A stretch of 64,000 nt of DNA, taken from positions 1,116,001 to 1,180,000 of the forward strand of contig NZ_SADT02000002.1 of assembly GCF_004016445.2 (NCBI RefSeq). Reading direction: 5' to 3'. Every line of letters begins with the position of its first letter. Positions within the stretch are counted from its first letter, which is position 1. The translations under genes were made by a program, and so were the position numbers. This DNA is from Mesorhizobium sp. M2E.F.Ca.ET.219.01.1.1 (lineage in GTDB: Bacteria; Pseudomonadota; Alphaproteobacteria; Rhizobiales; Rhizobiaceae). Positions 59,503-64,000 of this stretch are shown piece after piece. The notes below the pieces were generated by a model that searched no databases, was not told where the DNA came from, and was given only the letters and a program-made list of their open reading frames with translations.

Positions 59503-59790
59503 TCAGCCGCTGGCGATCCTTGTCTCGCGAACCCAGTACTGCTTCTCCTCCCAGACTGCGTGATTTGTGAATTGCAGGTCGCGATCTTCCCGGCCGGCAG
59601 CTCGGCACTCGCGGCAGTAGAACACTTTCACGAGCGCATAGGGCATGCAGGAATGGTCTGGACCGAGACGGCGCACCAGCTCCGCGACGTCGAGCATCGC
59701 GGTTCGCTTGCAGGTGAGACAGTGCACGGAAAGGCCGGTCCGCGTCTCCAGCTTCTGGCCAAGCGTGTCTTCGGTAAAAGGGCATTTCAT
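59503..59790 (-). CDS. Small Cys-rich, zinc-ribbon-like protein
   Basis: The 95-residue protein has CLTC and CREC pairs plus single Cys, spaced as in a zinc-binding unit (HCLTCKRTAMLDVAELVRRL, VFYCRECRAAGRED). It may bind nucleic acid or protein. A GGAAC-N16-GGTT site lies about 70 bases upstream. Confidence 0.7.
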   Translation of the reverse strand: MKCPFTEDTLGQKLETRTGLSVHCLTCKRTAMLDVAELVRRLGPDHSCMPYALVKVFYCRECRAAGREDRDLQFTNHAVWEEKQYWVRETRIASG

Positions 59791-59860
59791 TGTGTTGATC
59801 CGGACCCCGAGCTCGCCGCGCCGGAGCCGCTGCTCCTCTCGACGCCGCGCCGCGGCACCG

Positions 59861-59885
59861 AACCGGGTGGTTAGCCAGATGTTCC
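59861..59885 (-). promoter_or_regulatory. EcfG-type promoter (GGAAC-N16-GGTT)
   Basis: GGAAC lies at 59881-59885 and GGTT at 59861-59864 on the minus strand, 16 bases apart, before the Cys-rich protein gene starting at 59790. Confidence 0.6.
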
Positions 59886-59910
59886 ATTAGGTATTGCTAA
59901 AAAGCTGCTT

Positions 59911-59935
59911 GGAACATTCCGGCTTTGTCGCTGTT
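59911..59935 (+). promoter_or_regulatory. EcfG-type promoter (GGAAC-N16-TGTT)
   Basis: GGAAC at 59911-59915 and TGTT at 59932-59935, 16 bases apart, end 23 bases before the DUF3606 gene at 59959. With the minus-strand site at 59861-59885 it makes a divergent pair. Confidence 0.62.
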
Positions 59936-59958
59936 CAATCTGACCAGGAGGAACAGCC

Positions 59959-60144
59959 ATGACGGACGACAGGACCAAACGCGACTTTCGAGACCGCGAC
60001 CGCGTTTCGGCCGACGAGGAGTACGAGGTCCGCTACTTCGCGAAGCAGCACCGGATCACTCCTGAGCAGGTTCGCGAGCTGATCAGCGAACACGGCAACG
60101 ACCGCAAGACGCTCGAGCGGGAGGCGAGGAAGCTGCGGGGTTGA
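59959..60144 (+). CDS. DUF3606 domain protein
   Basis: A 61-residue protein with the core DEEYEVRYFAKQHRITPEQV then RELISEHGNDRKTLEREARK. AGGAGGA lies before the ATG. It is a paralogue of the gene at 53413-53631. The stress-type promoter is directly upstream. Confidence 0.88.
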   Translation: MTDDRTKRDFRDRDRVSADEEYEVRYFAKQHRITPEQVRELISEHGNDRKTLEREARKLRG

Positions 60145-60356
60145 CAGGCATCCCTGGTCGGCACCCGCCCAGTCAGGACAGGTCGCGCAAATATTTGACG
60201 CCTGCCTGCGACCAAGCGGGATCGCTCGCCCAATCATATGTTAGCGCGCAATTCCGCCGAAGGTGTAAGTTCGAGCAGTCGCCGCACAGAGCAAAGGCAA
60301 GCGCGCGCCGGAAGAGCCCATCACGCTTTCGCCCAACCTAGGGAAGTGGAGCTTCG

Positions 60357-60605
60357 ATGAGCGACGGAAGAGGCGGCCATTATGCCGCGAAAGGTGAGTA
60401 TCTCGATCACCGTCTGGAATGCCCGCACTGCGGGACGATCCGGTTGAACATCCCCAGGAATGTCCAATCCTCAACGCCGATCCATTGCGCCGAGTGCGGT
60501 GCGTATCTCGGCACGTGGGACGAAATCCAGACCGACTTCGAGCAACAGGGAGGAACCGACGGAGTGTTTCGCCTGGCAAGCGGCCGCATCAGGCGACTCG
60601 CCTGA
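60357..60605 (+). CDS. Zinc-ribbon small protein
   Basis: The 82-residue protein has a CPHC..CAEC zinc ribbon (RLECPHCGTIRLNIPRN, TPIHCAECGAYLGTWDEI). The role is unknown, perhaps nucleic acid binding. No clear promoter is seen in the 212 bases before it. Confidence 0.75.
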   Translation: MSDGRGGHYAAKGEYLDHRLECPHCGTIRLNIPRNVQSSTPIHCAECGAYLGTWDEIQTDFEQQGGTDGVFRLASGRIRRLA

Positions 60606-60672
60606 CGGGCGCGTCCTAAAGCATGTCTCCCGAAAGTGGGCATGGAGGGAATCCGAAGGATCGCGACGCGCT

Positions 60673-60840
60673 TTAGTGCCTGTCTTTTAAAAAACGGGCT
60701 TCGCGCACGAGCGACGACCAGTCTGTACCGATCATGTTGATCAGTTCGCTCGCCTGCTCCTCGGTGATCCCCACATCCCTGGCCAGCTTCTCAGCAAGCA
60801 GTCGTTTGTCGGCTTCGCTGTGATGTCCGTCCTTCTTCAT
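60673..60840 (-). CDS. DUF3606-like small protein (55 residues)
   Basis: The product MKKDGHHSEADKRLLAEKLA then RDVGITEEQASELINMIGTD and WSSLVREARFLKDRH resembles the DUF3606 core (helix, I-T-x-E-Q-x-x-E-L-I, then helix). The ATG is at 60840. The gene is short but reads cleanly, and its pattern is shared with three neighbours. Its 3' end overlaps a palindromic repeat remnant (60620-60675). Confidence 0.7.
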   Translation of the reverse strand: MKKDGHHSEADKRLLAEKLARDVGITEEQASELINMIGTDWSSLVREARFLKDRH

Positions 60841-60958
60841 GCGCACTCTCCATCGCCTTAAAGGTAAAGCGCAAGCTCAGGAGAGGTTTCACCAGGCTCG
60901 AGATCGACTACATATTTGACAGCCCCAAGCGATGGCCCTCTGAACCAAAAGACCGACA

Positions 60959-61138
60959 ATGCCTAAGAGCGACAAATCTCAAATCGACAAGTTTCGCAAA
61001 TCCGCCCGCAAACCCGGGACGGACGACAGCGAGGAGAACTTCAACGCGCGGCTGAAGCGCGTCATCAAAAGTTCCCAGCCGAAGGAAGAGGCGCCGCCAG
61101 TGCCGACCAGGAAGCCGAAGGCAACCAAGGGTCGCTAG
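60959..61138 (+). CDS. Small basic hypothetical protein (59 residues)
   Basis: The product MPKSDKSQIDKFRKSARKPG then TDDSEENFNARLKRVIKSSQ ends in a Lys/Pro tail. It is similar in style to small rhizobial proteins of unknown function with an N-terminal D-K-F-R-x-x-A-R helix. It is likely real but has no assigned family. Confidence 0.7.
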   Translation: MPKSDKSQIDKFRKSARKPGTDDSEENFNARLKRVIKSSQPKEEAPPVPTRKPKATKGR

Positions 61139-61198
61139 ACTCTGGTCCGCACCATAGGACGATAATCCTAGGTTGAGCAATTCTCGTAGGAGGTCGCA

Positions 61199-61267
61199 AT
61201 GCTTCCCACGCAGCGCGTCGAAAGCGCACCGGACAGCCGTCTGCTGCCAGCGCGTCTTGAACGATAA
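61199..61267 (+). CDS. Possible 22-residue peptide gene
   Basis: An ATG with a perfect AGGAGG site eight bases before it opens a frame of 22 codons (MLPTQRVESAPDSRLLPARL then ER). It may be a real tiny gene, the remnant of a longer one, or a leader. Nothing else is known. Confidence 0.25.
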   Translation: MLPTQRVESAPDSRLLPARLER

Positions 61268-61270
61268 GGA

Positions 61271-61456
61271 TCAGTGCTTGCGCTTCTCGCTCTCGGCCGG
61301 CTTGGGGACCGCCGAGGCGTGCGCCTCGCGGATCATCTGCAGGGCTTCGTCGCGGGTAAGGCCGCATTTTCGGGCAAAATAAGCCGCCTCATGGATTTCC
61401 GCGCGGGAGGCCTCCGCGACGCCCGAACTGGCCTGTCTATCTTTCTTCTTGGCCAT
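61271..61456 (-). CDS. DUF3606-like small protein (61 residues)
   Basis: The product has EIHEAAYFARKCGLTRDEAL then QMIREAHASAVPKPAESEKR, a variant of the DUF3606 core (Y-F-A-R/K-x-x-x-L/I-T). It is the fourth relative in the window. The start is ATG 61456. Function is unknown. Confidence 0.75.
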   Translation of the reverse strand: MAKKKDRQASSGVAEASRAEIHEAAYFARKCGLTRDEALQMIREAHASAVPKPAESEKRKH

Positions 61457-61611
61457 CGGTTCACCGTGCCGTGAATCACTTAGTCAGCTAATTATAGGCC
61501 CGTTGGTAGCTGTTTCAATTCCGCTGTTCGAGACGGCACGACATTTCGCGCCCAACTACTGAAGATGCGTTTTGCGACGGTAAGGCAGTGATCAAGTGGA
61601 ACGCCGCGAGG

Positions 61612-61968
61612 TCAGGACATCGAGAGCGTCTCCAGTACCCTCAGGAGGCTTCGCTCCGATGTCGGTTTGCCCACATTGGGCACCCCCGCCAGGATGACCC
61701 CGCCGACGAGTTCCGGCTTGTCATAAGCGCTCGCCACCGCGAAAGGCACACCGCGGCTGCGCAACGCCTCGGCTACGGGCGTGACGAGTTGGTGGCCTAA
61801 GTTCACGTCGAGCAAGGCGACCGTCGGCCGTTCTTCTTCCAGCAGGCGGAGCGCGTCCGCGACTCTGGCGACTGGCCCCAGTACCTGCCATCCCAGCAGC
61901 TCGACCATAACCTTAAGATCCATCGCGATGATGAATTCATCTTCGACGATCAAGATGGTCTTCTGCAC
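61612..61968 (-). CDS. Single-domain response regulator
   Basis: The 118-residue receiver domain has the acidic pair in TILIVEDEFIIAMDLKVMVE, the phospho-acceptor Asp in TVALLDVNLG, and a Lys near GKPTSE. There is no output domain, so it acts by phosphate transfer or protein binding. It starts six bases after the HWE kinase stop; the two are a pair, in the manner of general-stress phosphorelays. Confidence 0.9.
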   Translation of the reverse strand: MQKTILIVEDEFIIAMDLKVMVELLGWQVLGPVARVADALRLLEEERPTVALLDVNLGHQLVTPVAEALRSRGVPFAVASAYDKPELVGGVILAGVPNVGKPTSERSLLRVLETLSMS

Positions 61969-61974
61969 CGGCCA

Positions 61975-62988
61975 TCAATCTGGGCGAGCTGCCCTTTCGA
62001 GTGGGACGACTATCTCTGCTTCCAAACCTTCGGCTCGATAATTCTGTTCCACCTGACCACCGAGATTGTAGGCGATGGCGAATTTGATGAGCTGGGTTCC
62101 GTATCCTGTCGAGGCAGGCTTGCCTACAGGCGGGCCGCCGCTCTCGCGCCACGACAGTTTCAGCAATGGATGATCGCCTTGCTCGACCTCCCATCCTATT
62201 CGAACCGTCCCGGCCGGAGCCGACAAGGCGCCATACTTGACGGCATTGGTTGCCAGTTCGTGCAGCAGAAGACTGAGCGACATTATCTCCTTCGAGACCA
62301 ATGTCACTGCCGGCCCTGGCTCGATGACGATTGTCTCCGGAGCGGTTTGGAAGGGCTTTGTCGCTCGCGCCACCAAGGCCTCCAGGCCGTCTTCACCATG
62401 ATCGCTGAATGCCAGATCGTTTGCGTCCGCAACGGCGTGCAGCCGGCCGAGGAACACCTTGCGATATTCCTCTCCCGAAATACCTTCCGCTTTCGTTTGG
62501 TTGGCCAGCGCCCGCACCAGCCCGAGCACGTTCTTGAGCCGGTGCCGCAGTTCGCCAAAGACCGCTTCGAATTCCGCTTCCTTCCGGCTTTTCTCCGTAA
62601 TGTCCACGATCGACAGCAACATGAGGTGGCTGACATTGTCCGGATTGAACACGGTTCGCGCTGTCAGAAGCATGACTTTTTGCCCGATTTTCGGGAAATC
62701 ATGCGTCACCTTGTAATCAATCACCGCCGAGCTTTTCGGGATCACCTCTCCAAGGAGATGACGCAACTCGGGGATATCCCATTGCCCGTTGCCCAGGTCG
62801 TACAGGTGTTGCCCGATCGTGTCGTAACGCTCCACCGCGAATGTTCTGAAGAAGGCGCGGTTGGCGCTCTGGACGGTCAGAGCGGAGTCCAGCACCAGCA
62901 TGGGGTCGGGAACAGTGTCGACAATGCCTTGTGCCTGCACGTGACCTGTCCGAAGCATCCGGTAGAGGTCTTCCAAATCCATTGCCAA
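61975..62988 (-). CDS. HWE/HisKA_2 sensor histidine kinase with PAS domain
   Basis: The 337-residue kinase has an N-terminal PAS domain (VDTVPDPMLVLDSALTVQSA), the phospho-His in ELRHRLKNVLGLVRALANQT, the N box in LLLHELATNAVKYGALSAPA and the W-R-E of the HWE motif in LSWRESGGPPV. No membrane segment is seen, so it senses a cytoplasmic signal. In alphaproteobacteria this kinase class feeds the PhyR/EcfG stress response. The response regulator follows. Confidence 0.92.
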   Translation of the reverse strand: MAMDLEDLYRMLRTGHVQAQGIVDTVPDPMLVLDSALTVQSANRAFFRTFAVERYDTIGQHLYDLGNGQWDIPELRHLLGEVIPKSSAVIDYKVTHDFPKIGQKVMLLTARTVFNPDNVSHLMLLSIVDITEKSRKEAEFEAVFGELRHRLKNVLGLVRALANQTKAEGISGEEYRKVFLGRLHAVADANDLAFSDHGEDGLEALVARATKPFQTAPETIVIEPGPAVTLVSKEIMSLSLLLHELATNAVKYGALSAPAGTVRIGWEVEQGDHPLLKLSWRESGGPPVGKPASTGYGTQLIKFAIAYNLGGQVEQNYRAEGLEAEIVVPLERAARPD

Positions 62989-63128
62989 AATACCCGTTAG
63001 CCGGACAGGCTATAAGCTTGCCGCCGATCATACAACCGCGCTTTGCCAAAGCGAAGATCGCGCGACGCGGTTTTATCGCATCGGCGCTAGACTCTGCATT
63101 CCTCGAGCTTCCACCCTCGGCTATTCCC

Positions 63129-63153
63129 GGAACAATCGCGCCAGCGCCGGGTT
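63129..63153 (+). promoter_or_regulatory. EcfG-type promoter (GGAAC-N16-GGTT)
   Basis: GGAAC at 63129-63133 and GGTT at 63150-63153 are 16 bases apart, 160 bases before the BrkB gene. The rest of the 325-base gap 62989-63313 holds no convincing gene. Confidence 0.5.
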
Positions 63154-63313
63154 TTGTTTGGCGGGCCGCACAGCGGACCTGGCGGCAAAGAGAACAGGGC
63201 TGGTTTCTCCGGCTTCCTGCCCTGGCTGGGGTGGCAAATGGCAGAAAAGACACAATCCGACAAAGCCGACACCGGACCGCGTTCGGTCCGTGCCCGAAAC
63301 AGGTGAGGGGGCG

Positions 63314-64000
63314 ATGCCACGCTGGGTCGACGAAGGCTGGATACTGCTGAAGGAAAGCGTAACCGGCTACATCAACGACAATGCGCTGAGCCATGGCGCG
63401 GCCATGGCTTTCTACGCCACCACGTCGCTGGCGCCGATCCTGTTGATCGTCGTCGCGATCGCCGGTTTCTTCATCGGCAACGATGCCGCCCAGCTGGCGT
63501 TGTCGGCCCAGATATCGGGCGTGATGGGGCCCCAGAGCGCCGACCTGCTGAAGGCCACTATAGCGACCGCTTCGCATGGCTGGTCGAGCGCGCTTGCCAC
63601 GCTTATCGGGCTGGTGACGCTTTTGGTCACCGCGTCGGGCGTCTTCGGCGAGATGCAGCAGTCGCTCAACGAAATCTGGAAGGTCGAGCCCACCAGCGTG
63701 TCGCTTTCGCGCCTGGTGCGGGCGAGGGCGGCCAGCCTCGGCCTCGTGGCGGCGCTCGGCTTCCTGCTCCTGGTCTCGCTGGCGGCCAGCGCGGCGATCG
63801 CCGCCTTTAGCGAGATCATCAACCGGAGCCTGCCGTTCGGAGAACTGATCGTCAGCGCGATCAACACGATCGTCTCCTTCGCGCTGATCGCGCTGCTCTT
63901 CGCCGCCATCTACAAAGTCCTCCCGGACCGGACACTCAAATGGCGCGATGTCGGCGTCGGCGCGCTGGTCACCGCGTTGCTCTTCACAATCGGCAAGTCG
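63314..64000 (+). CDS. YihY/BrkB family membrane protein (C-terminus outside the window)
   Basis: The frame is open from ATG 63314 to the right edge (229 residues). It shows the family start WVDEGWILLKESVTGYINDN then ALSHGAAMAFYATTSLAPIL, with four to five membrane helices and F-G-E-M-Q-Q-S-L-N-E-I-W-K-V. YihY/BrkB proteins are inner membrane proteins of unclear role, formerly called RNase BN. An EcfG-type promoter lies upstream. The C-terminus is missing. Confidence 0.9.
   Translation, partial: MPRWVDEGWILLKESVTGYINDNALSHGAAMAFYATTSLAPILLIVVAIAGFFIGNDAAQLALSAQISGVMGPQSADLLKATIATASHGWSSALATLIGLVTLLVTASGVFGEMQQSLNEIWKVEPTSVSLSRLVRARAASLGLVAALGFLLLVSLAASAAIAAFSEIINRSLPFGELIVSAINTIVSFALIALLFAAIYKVLPDRTLKWRDVGVGALVTALLFTIGKS

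Noticed and set aside
63238..63306. 23-codon frame before BrkB
   Set aside because: It has no good ribosome site and no relation to the BrkB frame. It could be an old frameshifted N-terminus, but there is no proof.

Overview
The window is GC-rich alphaproteobacterial DNA, most likely the chromosome of a Mesorhizobium or close relative. I infer this from the gene families (DUF1127, DUF3606, DUF982, DUF6894 and plasmid-stabilisation-type small proteins, HWE histidine kinase, LigD/Ku), from GGAAC-N16-NGTT promoters of the EcfG general-stress type, and from several families of dispersed palindromic intergenic repeats of the kind that litter Mesorhizobium genomes. No rRNA, tRNA, CRISPR array, phage or integrase was recognised. 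The last gene (BrkB/YihY family) runs off the right edge and a short C-terminal gene fragment enters from the left.

Layout. 1-0.7 kb: gene tail and a GNAT acetyltransferase. 1-16.3 kb: an exopolysaccharide locus of Wzx/Wzy type with an FAD oxidoreductase, a GINT1-like glycosyl protein, a Wzz/Wzc-like co-polymerase with a ruined kinase domain, a VpsF-type polymerase, a GH5 hydrolase, two glycosyltransferases, a flippase and a CelD-type acyltransferase. It is interrupted by a TetA-like exporter and its divergent TetR regulator with clear palindromic operators. 16.4-22.2 kb: non-homologous end joining genes (ligD, ku and an overlapping TPR gene), with a repeat-bracketed GIY-YIG gene between ligD and ku. 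22.4-24.4 kb: alpha/beta hydrolase, exonuclease III and, on the other strand, two tiny tandem genes whose products look like lasso-peptide leaders. 24.8-39.8 kb: mainly metabolic and regulatory genes (amidase, MFS/LysR pair, isochorismatase, GFA, amidohydrolase, aminotransferase, YghU, a catalytically dead S1C protease, LysR, SDR) plus a gene broken by two compensating indels. 39.9-40.6 kb: a HicAB toxin-antitoxin module with its operator inside the promoter spacer.

40.7-50.9 kb: YdeI-like protein, a His/Lys-repeat secreted protein, a ferredoxin-cyclase-Rieske fusion, SDR, diaminopropionate ammonia-lyase with an M20 hydrolase, a PAS-PAS-GGDEF-EAL protein and an acidic secreted protein. 50.9-52.6 kb: azlCD branched-chain amino acid exporter with divergent Lrp regulator. 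52.8-64 kb: a stress island of many small proteins (plasmid-stabilisation-like, KGG, DUF3606 relatives, DUF6894, DUF982, zinc ribbons), a Crp/Fnr regulator, a GSP39-like dehydrogenase, an HWE kinase with a single-domain response regulator, and BrkB. GGAAC-N16-NGTT promoter-like sites stand before several of these genes, which points to common control by an EcfG-type sigma factor.

The most interesting items are the tandem lasso-leader-like peptides (24100-24320), the ferredoxin-class III cyclase-Rieske fusion (42261-43634), the inverted-repeat element carrying a GIY-YIG gene whose small relatives lie elsewhere in the window, and the stress island. All family assignments are from reading the translations; no database search was possible.
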